This document shows, in pieces, positions 28,686 to 47,396 of a stretch of DNA of 64,000 bases. The position numbers and the translations under genes were made by a program. Position 1 is the stretch's first letter. Every line of letters begins with the position of its first letter. A model generated the notes under the pieces. It had not been told where the DNA came from, ran no database searches, and saw only the letters and a list, made by a program, of their open reading frames with translations. The stretch spans positions 62,001 to 126,000 of the forward strand of contig NZ_BFAG01000003.1 of assembly GCF_002897375.1 (NCBI RefSeq), read 5' to 3'. The stretch comes from Deinococcus aerius (lineage in GTDB: Bacteria > Deinococcota > Deinococci > Deinococcales > Deinococcaceae).

Positions 28686-29175
28686 CGGCGCGGTTCTTCC
28701 GGTCGGCCTCGATGGCGGCGGCCACGGCGTCGGCGTGCCCGTCCACCGACACGGCGAGCCAGGCTCTAACGAGCCGTCCGTCCGGGCCGATCAGGAAGGT
28801 CTGGCGCCTCACGCCCTCGACCACCTTGCCGTACAGATTCTTGGGGCCGTAGGCGCCGATGCCCTTCAAGAACTCCGCCCCCTCGTCGCTCAGGAGCGGG
28901 AAGGGCAGGCTGTATTTCTCAGCGAAGGCGCGGTGGCTCTCGGCGTCGTCGCGGCTCACGCCGAGGATGACGGCGCCGTGGGATTTGAGCAGGGCGCTGT
29001 CGCGGAAGTCGCAGGCCTCCTTGGTGCAGCCGGGCGTATCGTCCTTGGGATAGGCGTAGAGCACCACGTGGCGCCCCGCGTAGTCGGAGAGGCGGTGGGT
29101 CTGCCCCTCGGCGTCGGGCAGGGCGAAGTCGGGGAAAGGCTCACCGGGAGCCAGGCGGGGGGCAGTGTCGGTCAT
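28678..29175 (-). CDS. bcp: Peroxiredoxin, BCP/PrxQ type, 165 aa
   Basis: A thiol peroxidase. The peroxidatic cysteine lies in KDDTPGCTKEACDFRDSA, with a resolving Cys five residues later, the pattern of alpha-type atypical 2-Cys PrxQ. ALPDAEGQTHRLSDYAGRH and LIGPDGRLVRAW frame the fold. The start ATG has TACCCT 6 bases upstream (leaderless). It leads an operon with rpiA and the S41 peptidase and probably contributes to oxidative stress defence. Confidence 0.93.
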   Translation of the reverse strand: MTDTAPRLAPGEPFPDFALPDAEGQTHRLSDYAGRHVVLYAYPKDDTPGCTKEACDFRDSALLKSHGAVILGVSRDDAESHRAFAEKYSLPFPLLSDEGAEFLKGIGAYGPKNLYGKVVEGVRRQTFLIGPDGRLVRAWLAVSVDGHADAVAAAIEADRKNRADG

Positions 29176-29181
29176 GAGCAG

Positions 29182-29187
29182 AGGGTA
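29182..29187 (-). promoter_or_regulatory. -10 box TACCCT for bcp (leaderless)
   Basis: On the minus strand TACCCT is followed after 6 bases by the ATG at 29175. Confidence 0.5.
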
Positions 29188-29221
29188 ACCGACGGCGGAC
29201 GGGAATGGAGCGGGACGCGGG

Positions 29222-29227
29222 TATGCT
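29222..29227 (+). promoter_or_regulatory. -10 box TATGCT for deoC (leaderless)
   Basis: TATGCT is followed after 7 bases (GGGCGGC) by the GTG at 29235. The identical 16-base string TATGCTGGGCGGCGTG also precedes the CitE-like gene at 12753. Confidence 0.55.
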
Positions 29228-29234
29228 GGGCGGC

Positions 29235-30471
<1,237 letters not shown>

Positions 30472-30476
30472 GCAGC

Positions 30477-31016
30477 CTAGCCGCGAGACGAAGGCAACGA
30501 ACGCAGTCCCACACGCACGGGAAAGCGGTCCAACTGCGCCCGCCACTGTGCGGCAATGACTCGCAACTGCTCCTCATCCACGCCGAAGTCCAGCCAGACC
30601 TCGTCCGGCTCCTCGCCTATGGCCGCGTGAGGGCATAGCTCCTTGAAGGGCGGCAGGAACTCCGCCGCCAGGTAGCAACGGAGGGTCATGGGTGCCCCAG
30701 AGGGATGCCCGCTCAGAACCTCAAGTCCGAGACACGGCTCGGTGAAAAAGATGCGTGTCGTCAATCGGTTGCGCCGCCACGAGCCAAAGACCGCTGCGTG
30801 GCCCGCCACCTCGTCAAGCCACTCGGTCAACCACTGCACCTCGAACGTCAAGAGAGCGGTGTCCGTCCGTTCCCAAAGTTGCTCGCCGTCCCGCAAATGC
30901 AGCCGGACAAGCAGCCAGTCCGAATCCCCCTCCCGATCCTCGATCTCAGGGAACTGGTAACCCAGCACCTCGAAGCGCAGGACGACCTGCCCTTCCCGAA
31001 GAACGACGGCGTCCAT
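30477..31016 (-). CDS. Hypothetical protein, possibly WapI-immunity-like, 179 aa
   Basis: The pattern of an N-terminal beta-rich domain, DSDWLLVRLHLRDGEQLW, then LLTFEVQWLTEWLDEVAG, resembles the WapI family of immunity-type proteins; this is a resemblance only. It has no signal peptide or membrane segment. It starts 6 bases after the OsmC-like stop on the minus strand and is probably co-transcribed with it. No toxin gene is adjacent. Confidence 0.6.
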   Translation of the reverse strand: MDAVVLREGQVVLRFEVLGYQFPEIEDREGDSDWLLVRLHLRDGEQLWERTDTALLTFEVQWLTEWLDEVAGHAAVFGSWRRNRLTTRIFFTEPCLGLEVLSGHPSGAPMTLRCYLAAEFLPPFKELCPHAAIGEEPDEVWLDFGVDEEQLRVIAAQWRAQLDRFPVRVGLRSLPSSRG

Positions 31017-31022
31017 CTGTCG

Positions 31023-31448
31023 TCAGGACTGGCCGACGCCCTCCTCCACCCGCTCCACGCGCGTTTCCAGCCGGATCTCGCTGTTCAGGCTCGCCGCGAC
31101 CGAGCAGTATTTCTCGTGGCTGAGGTGGGCGGCGCGCTCCAGCGCCTCGGGGGTCAGGCCCTCGCCGCTGGCGATGTGGCGCACGGTGATGGTCGTGTAC
31201 CGCTTCGGGTGGGTCTCGGCCCGCTCGCCCTCGACCTCGATGCGGTAGCTCGTCAGGCCGATACGCTTTTTCTTCATCACCTCGACCACGTCGTAGGCGG
31301 TGCAGGTCGCCAGCGCCCCCAGCAGCGCCTCCATCGGGGAGACGCCGATCTTGACGGGGCTGTTGTCGATCAGGAGCTGGTGGCCGCTCTCGCTGACGCC
31401 GACGTAGCGCTGCTCGCCCAGCCAGGTGACGTTCAGGGTCTTCTTCAT
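31023..31448 (-). CDS. OsmC family protein, 141 aa
   Basis: A peroxidase or disulfide-linked stress protein of the OsmC/Ohr superfamily. The two conserved cysteines are in GALATCTAYDVVEVMKKK (near residue 49) and HLSHEKYCSVAASLN (near 114). It is closer to the YhfA/OsmC-like branch than to Ohr. The start ATG has TAGGCT 6 bases upstream (leaderless), so it has its own promoter downstream of the kinase operon. A hypothetical gene follows. Confidence 0.88.
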   Translation of the reverse strand: MKKTLNVTWLGEQRYVGVSESGHQLLIDNSPVKIGVSPMEALLGALATCTAYDVVEVMKKKRIGLTSYRIEVEGERAETHPKRYTTITVRHIASGEGLTPEALERAAHLSHEKYCSVAASLNSEIRLETRVERVEEGVGQS

Positions 31449-31454
31449 GGGTGC

Positions 31455-31460
31455 AGCCTA
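31455..31460 (-). promoter_or_regulatory. -10 box TAGGCT for the OsmC-like gene (leaderless)
   Basis: On the minus strand TAGGCT is followed after 6 bases (GCACCC) by the ATG at 31448. Confidence 0.5.
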
Positions 31461-31467
31461 CCGCGCC

Positions 31468-32709
<1,242 letters not shown>

Positions 32710-32776
32710 AGGGCCTCCGTGGGGGGCGGAACCGCCCGCGCCCTCCGGCGGGGGCCGGGGAGGGGCGCAGTCCAGG

Positions 32777-36933
<4,157 letters not shown>

Positions 36934-36940
36934 GGGCACA

Positions 36941-36946
36941 AGTGTA
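36941..36946 (-). promoter_or_regulatory. -10 box TACACT for aroE and the kinase operon (leaderless)
   Basis: On the minus strand TACACT is followed after 7 bases by the GTG at 36933. Confidence 0.5.
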
Positions 36947-37186
36947 CCGTCCGGCTTGAAAGTGGGGCCGCCCGTTTCCCCGTGGAGGCGGCGCCCTCCC
37001 GTTTACCCTTTCCTGAGGGTCGGCGGGGGCACGGGGAAGATTGTGTACCGCCCCACGCCCGCGCCGGGCCGGACGCCAGAGAATGAGAACGTCCGAAATG
37101 AGTTCATCCCTCCCGACTCCCGCCAGAACACCGCTGGGGGGAGAGTGCGCCCATGCCGCACACGCGCAAGACGGACAGGAGCCAAG

Positions 37187-39346
<2,160 letters not shown>

Positions 39347-39386
39347 GGGCGGGTGATAGGGCAGGGGGCATGTCGGCTCCCTGCCC

Positions 39387-39392
39387 TATCCT
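39387..39392 (+). promoter_or_regulatory. -10 box TATCCT for ybeY (leaderless)
   Basis: TATCCT is followed after 7 bases (GTTTCCC) by the GTG at 39400. Confidence 0.5.
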
Positions 39393-39399
39393 GTTTCCC

Positions 39400-39863
<464 letters not shown>

Positions 39864-39867
<4 letters not shown>

Positions 39868-40241
39868 GGTCGGATGGCTCGGCGCTCTCGTGGCGCCGCT
39901 GGGTGCGTTCGGCGGGCTTCGCCTGGGCGGGGATCGTTCACACGTACCGGGTGCAGGCCAACTTCCGCATCGAGGTGTGGGCGGGGATGCTGGCCGTCAC
40001 GCTGACCCTGGCCCTGCGCGCCCCGCTCGCCCCCATCCTGCTCGCCTGCGCCCTGGTGCTGAGCGTGGAGCTGCTGAACACGGCCCTGGAGGCGGCCCTG
40101 GACCTCGCCAGCCCGGAATGGCACCCGCTGGCGAAGGTGGCAAAGGATGCGGCGGCGGGTGCGGTGCTGATGGCGAGCGTGGGGGCGCTGCTCGTCGGGC
40201 TGGCCGTGCTGGGGCCTCCGCTGCTGCGGCTGCTGGGGTGA
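39864..40241 (+). CDS. dgkA: Diacylglycerol/undecaprenol kinase, 125 aa
   Basis: A small membrane kinase of the DgkA family. It has an N-terminal amphipathic helix (AGFAWAGIVHTYRVQANFRI), three hydrophobic helices, and the catalytic segment VLSVELLNTALEAALDLASP with conserved Glu and Asn, followed by HPLAKVAKDAAAGAVL. In Gram-positive-type relatives next to ybeY the substrate is undecaprenol. The GTG at 39864 overlaps the ybeY stop by 4 bases, so the phoH-ybeY-dgkA order matches many genomes. Confidence 0.92.
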
Positions 40242-40357
40242 GGGGCGGAGCGCCGGGTTGGGAAGGAGGGAAGGGCGAGCAAAGGTACCCCACCCGGCAC
40301 CACGTCATCCTGCCGCTCTCCCTGTCATCTCGGCACGGTCGCCGGCCTGCCGCGTGG

Positions 40358-40363
40358 TATGCT
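40358..40363 (+). promoter_or_regulatory. -10 box TATGCT of a long leader before the CorC-like gene
   Basis: TATGCT lies about 180 bases before the start codon at 40544. Transcription would start near 40370 and give a structured leader with an early terminator-like hairpin. Confidence 0.4.
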
Positions 40364-40369
40364 GATGGT

Positions 40370-40440
40370 TGTTATGGAGCCTCCCAGTTTCGGCTCTGCA
40401 TACACGCCCGGTGAACACCGCCTGCGGGCGGCGTTTTTGC
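40370..40440 (+). ncRNA. Candidate structured leader or small RNA
   Basis: From the presumed start near 40370, GAGCC (40377-40381) pairs with GGCTC (40392-40396). A GC-rich stem followed by five T residues (40418-40438) would then end a ~70-nt transcript. Read-through continues into a second long hairpin (CACCTG 40470-40475 with CAGGTG 40499-40504, inner ACCCA/TGGGT) before the CorC-like gene. This is the layout of an attenuator or riboswitch, but no known class is recognised. Confidence 0.4.
40418..40438 (+). terminator. Intrinsic terminator-like hairpin inside the leader
   Basis: CCGCC (40418-40422), loop TGCG, GGCGG (40427-40431), then CG and TTTTT (40434-40438). A short stem, but GC-only and followed by a T-run that is rare in this window. 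Confidence 0.5.
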
Positions 40441-40543
40441 TGTGGCAGACAGCCAAATCCGGCGACCGACACCTGACCCACGGGGTTTGGGTGGGCAGCA
40501 GGTGCCTCGCGGCACGCCGGGGCGCGTTGGAGCGCGCACACAG

Positions 40544-41884
40544 ATGAATGATTGGTTAGGCGTGGCGTCGCTGCTGTTTCTGGTGGTCGCCAACGGATAT
40601 TTCGTCGCGGTCGAGTACGCCCTGGTCAGCGTGCGCCGGACCCGCATCGATCAACTCGTGGAGGAGGGCAGCCGGGCCGCGCGCACCGTGCAGCGCGTGC
40701 TGGGCCGCCTCGACCTCTATATCGCCGCCGTGCAGCTCGGCGTGTCAATGATGAGCCTGCTTATCGGCTTTATCGCCGAGCCCGCCATCGAGCACCTGAT
40801 GGAGCCGGTGTTCCGGTCGGCGGGGCTGCCCGAGGCGTGGCAGCGGCCCACCGCGTTCCTGGTGGCGTTTGCGCTCTCGACCATGCTGCACATCGTCCTG
40901 GGCGAACTCGTGCCGAAGTCGGCGGCGCTGCAAAAGAGCGAGCAACTGGCCCTCTCGCTCGTGCGCCCGCTCGTCTGGTTCACCACCCTCTTCCGGCCGA
41001 TCATCCTGGGCCTGAACGGGCTGGGCGCCCTGGTGCTGCGGCTGGTGGGCCTCAAGCCTGTCGCTGGGCACCACACCGCCTACTCGGAAGAGGAGATCCG
41101 CATGATCGTCAGCGCGTCGAGCCAGGAGGGCGTGCTGGAGGACGACGAGAAGGAACTCGTGTACAACGTCTTCGACCTCTCGGACACCACCGTGCGCGAG
41201 ATCATGACGCCGCGGGTGGACATGGTGGTCGTGGACGGGGCCAGCTCGTTGCGGCGCCTGCTGGAGCTGAACAACGAACACGGCTACTCGCGGGTGCCGG
41301 TGTACCAGGACACCGCCGACAATATCGTGGGGATCGCGCACGCGGCGGACATGCTGCGCCACCTCGACGACCTCGACGAGATCACCATCGCGGACATCAT
41401 GCGTCCGGTCTTCTTCGTCCCCGAGGGCATGAAGATCAAGGACCTGCTCGCCAAGATGCGCGAGAAGAAGTCTCACCTGAGCATCGTGGTGGACGAGTTC
41501 GGCGGCACCTCGGGCCTGGTCACCCTGGAAGACGCCCTGGAGGAGATCGTGGGCGAAATCTACGACGAGACCGACGAGGACGAACTCCCGCTGATCGAGG
41601 TGATTGCTGAGGGCGTGTACCTGATGGACGCTTCTCTCACCGTCGGCGAGGTCGAGGAGCGGCTGGGCACCAATCTGGAGGACGGCGAGGGCGAGTACGA
41701 CACCCTATCCGGCTTCATGACGAGCCACTTCGGCGACATCCCGCAGGTGGGCCAGAGCTTCGTTCATGGCGGCTGGGCCTTTATCGTCGAGGAGGCCGAC
41801 CAGCGCCGCGTGACCCGCGTGCGCGTGGAGCGCGCCGCCACCCCCGACCCCCTGGACCCCGTGGAGGACCATGTTCGTGATTGA
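40544..41884 (+). CDS. CNNM/CorC-type membrane protein with CBS domains, 446 aa
   Basis: A HlyC/CorC (YugS/YtfL-like) family protein thought to move or sense divalent cations such as Mg or Co. The N-terminal DUF21 membrane domain has about three or four helices (VASLLFLVVANGYFVAVEYA and ALSTMLHIVLGELVPKSAAL). Two CBS motifs follow (REIMTPRVDMVVVDGASSLR and ADIMRPVFFVPEGMKIKDLL). The C-terminal CorC-HlyC domain starts DEFGGTSGLVTLEDALEEIV. ATG 40544 is chosen; the upstream extension is leader RNA. The structured leader suggests regulation by premature termination. The stop overlaps the cdd start by 14 bases. Confidence 0.9.
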   Translation: MNDWLGVASLLFLVVANGYFVAVEYALVSVRRTRIDQLVEEGSRAARTVQRVLGRLDLYIAAVQLGVSMMSLLIGFIAEPAIEHLMEPVFRSAGLPEAWQRPTAFLVAFALSTMLHIVLGELVPKSAALQKSEQLALSLVRPLVWFTTLFRPIILGLNGLGALVLRLVGLKPVAGHHTAYSEEEIRMIVSASSQEGVLEDDEKELVYNVFDLSDTTVREIMTPRVDMVVVDGASSLRRLLELNNEHGYSRVPVYQDTADNIVGIAHAADMLRHLDDLDEITIADIMRPVFFVPEGMKIKDLLAKMREKKSHLSIVVDEFGGTSGLVTLEDALEEIVGEIYDETDEDELPLIEVIAEGVYLMDASLTVGEVEERLGTNLEDGEGEYDTLSGFMTSHFGDIPQVGQSFVHGGWAFIVEEADQRRVTRVRVERAATPDPLDPVEDHVRD

Positions 41885-42341
41885 CCCTCACCTGAGCCGT
41901 GAAGAGACCGACGCTCCGAACCCCGCGCCCGACCCGCAACTGCTGGAGGGGGCGAAAATCGCCTTCAAGCAGGCCTACGCCCCCTACAGCAGGTTCCGCG
42001 TCGGCGCGGCGCTGAGAACCCCGGATGGCCGGGTCTTCCTCGGCGCCAACGTCGAGAACGCCAGCTACGGCCTGGGCCGCTGCGCCGAGCAGAGCGCCGT
42101 GCAGGCGATGGCGACCGCCGGGGCGCGCGAGTTTACCGACCTCGTGGTGTATTCCGAGGCCACGCCGCCCGCCAGCCCCTGCGGGGCGTGCCGTCAAGTT
42201 CTCTTCGAGTTCGCGCCAGACGCCCGCGTGGTGTGTGTAAACCAGCACGGCGACGTGGTGAGCGGACTTGTGCGCGACTTCCTGCCCCACGGCTTCCGGC
42301 TGGAGCAGCGCGACGACGGGCACGAGGTGGGGACGGAGTAG
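41871..42341 (+). CDS. cdd: Cytidine deaminase, 156 aa
   Basis: Deaminates cytidine and deoxycytidine in pyrimidine salvage. The zinc site is intact: NVENASYGLGRCAEQSAVQA (Cys-Ala-Glu) and ATPPASPCGACRQVLFEF (PCGAC). The motif reads CAEQ rather than the common CAER. AYAPYSRFRVGAAL marks the substrate loop. An N-terminal extension of ~20 residues (IDPHLSREETDAPNPAPDPQ) is longer than usual. The start overlaps the CorC-like stop. Confidence 0.92.
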   Translation: MFVIDPHLSREETDAPNPAPDPQLLEGAKIAFKQAYAPYSRFRVGAALRTPDGRVFLGANVENASYGLGRCAEQSAVQAMATAGAREFTDLVVYSEATPPASPCGACRQVLFEFAPDARVVCVNQHGDVVSGLVRDFLPHGFRLEQRDDGHEVGTE

Positions 42342-42342
42342 G

Positions 42343-42348
42343 TACACT
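42343..42348 (+). promoter_or_regulatory. -10 box TACACT for vapB (leaderless)
   Basis: TACACT is followed after 5 bases by the ATG at 42354. Confidence 0.4.
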
Positions 42349-42353
42349 GGGGC

Positions 42354-42617
42354 ATGACGGCTCACCTCCAGATGGACGAGCAGGGCCGGGTCCTGATTCT
42401 GCAGGAACTTCGGGAAGCCCTGGGCCTGCGGCCCGGTGAGCCGCTGGACGCCGAGGTGGAGGGGGGAAGGCTCGTGATCCGCTCACCTGCGAGTCGGGCT
42501 CGCCTGGTGGAATTCGAGGGCCGCCTGGTCTTTGTCGGTGGACCGCCCATCACGGGCGACCCGGTTCAGGACATGCGCGACGAGCGGTTGCAGGAGATGA
42601 TCGACCGCTGCAAGTGA
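42354..42617 (+). CDS. vapB: AbrB/MazE-type antitoxin (VapB), 87 aa
   Basis: The N-terminal SpoVT/AbrB DNA-binding domain is visible: LQMDEQGRVLILQELREALG followed by LRPGEPLDAEVEGGRLVIRS. The C-terminal ~40 residues (including TGDPVQDMRDERLQEMIDRC) would bind the PIN toxin. The pair normally autorepresses its operon. Its TGA overlaps the ATG of the toxin gene (TGATG). Because the toxin gene is frameshifted, this antitoxin may be an orphan. Confidence 0.82.
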   Translation: MTAHLQMDEQGRVLILQELREALGLRPGEPLDAEVEGGRLVIRSPASRARLVEFEGRLVFVGGPPITGDPVQDMRDERLQEMIDRCK

Positions 42618-43029
42618 TGCACCTGTTCGACGCGAGTGCGGTCATCGCCGCCCACACGCGGAATCATGGGCAGTTCGCCTGGGCAAGTGAGCAATTCACG
42701 CGAGCGGACGGGCTGGCGCTGTGTGCCCACAGCCTGGCCGAATGCTTCGCGGTGATGACGGCGAGCCCTCGTTTTGGTACCCACCCGACGATGTGGCCCG
42801 GTTCCTCCGTTTCCTGGAGCAGACGTGGGCCGTCATCCTTCTCACCCCAGCCCACTATTTCCGCGCGGCCGAACGCTGCCGCGACCTGAGGCTGCAAGGC
42901 GGCGCGATCTACGACACCCTCATGGTCGAAGCCGCCCTCCAAAGCGGCGCGACGGGTCGAGTGACCCTCAATGCCAAACACTTCCGGCGCCTTGGGGAAG
43001 ATGTGGCGCGGTTGGTCATAGCCCCTTAA
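42617..43029 (+). pseudogene. vapC: VapC PIN-domain toxin, split by a -1 frameshift
   Basis: The N-terminal half (MHLFDASAVIAAHTRNHGQF to AVMTASPRF) is in one frame and the C-terminal half (PPDDVARFLRFLEQTW to LGEDVARLVIAP) is in the -1 frame. The switch lies at or just after the TTTT run at 42772-42775. Joined, they give a ~137-residue PIN protein with acidic residues in LFDASA, SLAECFAV and GAIYDTLMVEA, a normal length. One lost base explains it; sequencing error, gene decay and ribosomal slippage on TTTT cannot be separated here. Confidence 0.75.
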
Positions 43030-43065
43030 ACACAGGAAGGGCGCTGGGCACCAGGAACGAAGCAG

Positions 43066-43711
43066 TTACGGCCAGAGGTCAGACGAGGTGAAGGGGCGGC
43101 ATTCCGCCTCCTTCGCTTTTTCGTTCGGTCCCACCCCCAGGGTCGTGACCGTCAGCGGCTTGAGGGTGGGGAGGGCGTAGCGGGTGGTAGTCGTTGAATA
43201 ACTGATGGCATACCCGCCATTCGGGCCGAACACCTCGCTGTTCATGGCCACACAGCTCATGGTCCCGCAACCACAACCGCCCTATATGCGAGACGCTCTG
43301 CTGCCCGCTGGCGAGAGCGGGACGAGGAACGCTGGCCCTGCTGCCACCGGACAGATTCCATAGCCGAACGGTGTTCTCTCCCGCGCCGATCAGGTATTTC
43401 CCATCCCCGGTCCAGAGCAGGCGGGTCACGTTGCTGTTTTTCAGTTCCATCACGGGTTGAGCTGGGCGGGCGAGGTAGACCTGGCAGCCGTGGTATTTCA
43501 CAGCGTCCCAACAGAAGCGCACGGCAGCAGCGTTGCCACGGGGCGACATCAGGGTCTGCTCGTGCGTCCAGGGGGGCGACCAGCCCTGACCATCGCTACG
43601 GTTGGTTGGGCCGGTCACCGTCATACGCTGTCCAGTTAGAAAGGTTACTTCCTCCGTGGGCGTCACGGGTGCAGTGAAGGCAGCGGTGAGCAGAAGCGCG
43701 AACATGAACAT
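43066..43711 (-). pseudogene. Secreted WD/beta-propeller-like protein, frameshifted
   Basis: A signal peptide (MFMFALLLTAAFTAPVTP) is followed by propeller-like segments such as SNVTRLLWTGDGKYLIGAGE and NTVRLWNLSGGS. The frame then becomes low-quality near residue 150, while a neighbouring frame continues sensibly (SCVAMNSEVFGPNGGYAISY, then LPTLKPLTVTTLGVGP) to a stop at 43066. The switch maps to a short (TG)n run near 43249-43255 on the minus strand and is fixed by adding one TG. The function is unknown. Being next to a frameshifted vapC suggests a decaying accessory patch. Confidence 0.6.
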
Positions 43712-43810
43712 TCCCCAGGCTACGACCCCCGCATGACGACGTGACGATGCCAGGGAGGGAAGGCGCTCTAAGCCCCCCTCCCTCGGCGGTCATGACGCGG
43801 AACCGCTCTC

Positions 43811-45124
<1,314 letters not shown>

Positions 45125-45258
45125 GGGGGCCTCCTGGGGGTGTGAGAAGGGCTCCTCGCCCGGGTGGACGAGGGGACGAACGGCGGCTTGCTGGGGGCGA
45201 GGCAGGGGCCTCTGGACTGGATAGGCTCATTGTGCCGGACCCTGCCGAATGACAGACT

Positions 45259-45304
45259 GGTGTACCTCTTGCACGGCGGGGTACACCACTTCGGCGGGTA
45301 CACC
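45259..45304. promoter_or_regulatory. Triple GGTACACC operator-like site upstream of aceA
   Basis: GGTGTACC (45259-45266) is the inverted partner of GGTACACC (45280-45287), and a third GGTACACC lies at 45297-45304. Repeat starts are 21 and 17 bases apart, close to two helical turns. Only aceA is transcribed from nearby on that side, so a repressor or activator site for aceA is the simplest reading. Confidence 0.55.
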
Positions 45305-45597
45305 GGTTAAGGACGAAAGCAGACGTTACCCCCCGGCCCCTCCACAAGGGAAACGCGGCGGCCAGGGCATTTTCTCCCCCTCTCCTCACGGGCCGGATAA
45401 CGCATGAAGGCCCCCGCCGAGAAAAAAAGGCTTATAGGAGGGCAAAAAGCTCCTCCTTGAGGGGGGAGGCCGGGTGGGGGTGAGCGGGCCGGGCGTTCGG
45501 GGTCGCCGGGAAGCCTCTTCAGGTCCCTACACCTCAGAGCTGCTGGGAAGAGTCCATCCCCTGCCAGATGGAGAACCGCGCAGCCCGACCAGGGGCC
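45305..45597. other. Intergenic stretch between aceA and the HAD gene
   Basis: No gene is seen. Around 45436-45475 there is a hairpin-like GGAGGGCAAAAAGCTCCTCC and a GAGGGGGGAGGCCGGGTGGG string, resembling the low-complexity flanks of the dispersed repeats at 17030 and 60545. The HAD gene ends at 45598 on the minus strand. Confidence 0.35.
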
Positions 45598-46233
45598 TCA
45601 GCCCCTCACGCCGACCGGCACCCCCAGCCACGCCTCCAGCTCGCGCTCGAACTCGGCGTGGCGGTCGTGGTGGTAGAGCAGGCCGTGAAACCCCGCCTGG
45701 CGGGCGGCGTCGATGTTCTCCTGCACGTCGTCCACAAAGGCGACCGACGCGGCGGGCACCCCCATCGCCTCCTCCAGTGCGGCGAAGGCGTCGGGGTGCG
45801 GTTTCTTCTGCCGAATCTCGTTGCTGAAGACCAGGGCGTCGAAGCGGGCGAAGCGCGGGTCGCGGCGCAGGTGGTCGCTGACGACGGGGTAGTTGTTGCT
45901 GAGGAGTCCGACGCGCACCCCGGCGGGCAGGGCGGCGAGCGTGGCGTACATGGGCGCGTTGTCGTGGACGCTGCCCAAGTACAGCGCCTCGAACTCGGCG
46001 TAGGGCAGGGTGATGCCCGTTTCCTCCTGCATCACGGCCCAGAACTGGGGGAGGGTCCACTCCCCGACCTCCAGTTGCCGCACGTGGCGGAAGTAGCTCT
46101 CGCGCACGCGCGCCACGGGCACTCCGCTGCGGTCCGCCATATTCTGGGTGGAGCGGCCGTCGAAGGTGCCGACGGTAAACACGCCGCCCCAGTCGAAGGC
46201 GACGTGGCGGGGGGCCGGGGTGAGGGGCGTCAT
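45598..46233 (-). CDS. HAD family hydrolase, YihX-like, 211 aa
   Basis: A phosphatase-like haloacid dehalogenase superfamily member. Motif I is VAFDWGGVFTVG (nucleophile Asp with the second Asp replaced by Gly, as in the DxGGV subgroup), motif II LLSNNYP, motif III lysine in RQKKPHPDAF, and motif IV SVAFVDDVQENIDAARQAGF. An alpha-helical cap lies at residues ~20-85. The substrate is unknown; sugar phosphatases share this pattern. ATG 46233 is chosen because CAGAAT lies 7 bases upstream. Confidence 0.88.
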   Translation of the reverse strand: MTPLTPAPRHVAFDWGGVFTVGTFDGRSTQNMADRSGVPVARVRESYFRHVRQLEVGEWTLPQFWAVMQEETGITLPYAEFEALYLGSVHDNAPMYATLAALPAGVRVGLLSNNYPVVSDHLRRDPRFARFDALVFSNEIRQKKPHPDAFAALEEAMGVPAASVAFVDDVQENIDAARQAGFHGLLYHHDRHAEFERELEAWLGVPVGVRG

Positions 46234-46240
46234 GCCCGGC

Positions 46241-46246
46241 ATTCTG
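46241..46246 (-). promoter_or_regulatory. -10-like CAGAAT for the HAD gene (leaderless)
   Basis: On the minus strand CAGAAT is followed after 7 bases by the ATG at 46233. Confidence 0.4.
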
Positions 46247-46343
46247 CCCCAGCGGCCCGGGTGCGCGGGGGCGGCTGTTCAGACCGGAGGCATACCCCCA
46301 CCGCGCCTCACCCGGGCGGGAACTGGCTGGGAAAGGGCGCCTC

Positions 46344-46349
46344 TATACT
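46344..46349 (+). promoter_or_regulatory. -10 box TATACT for the DHH phosphoesterase gene (leaderless)
   Basis: TATACT is followed after 7 bases (CGGCCCC) by the ATG at 46357; the best -10 match among the leaderless genes here. Confidence 0.6.
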
Positions 46350-46356
46350 CGGCCCC

Positions 46357-47379
<1,023 letters not shown>

Positions 47380-47396
47380 GCCGCCCCCGCCCGCAG

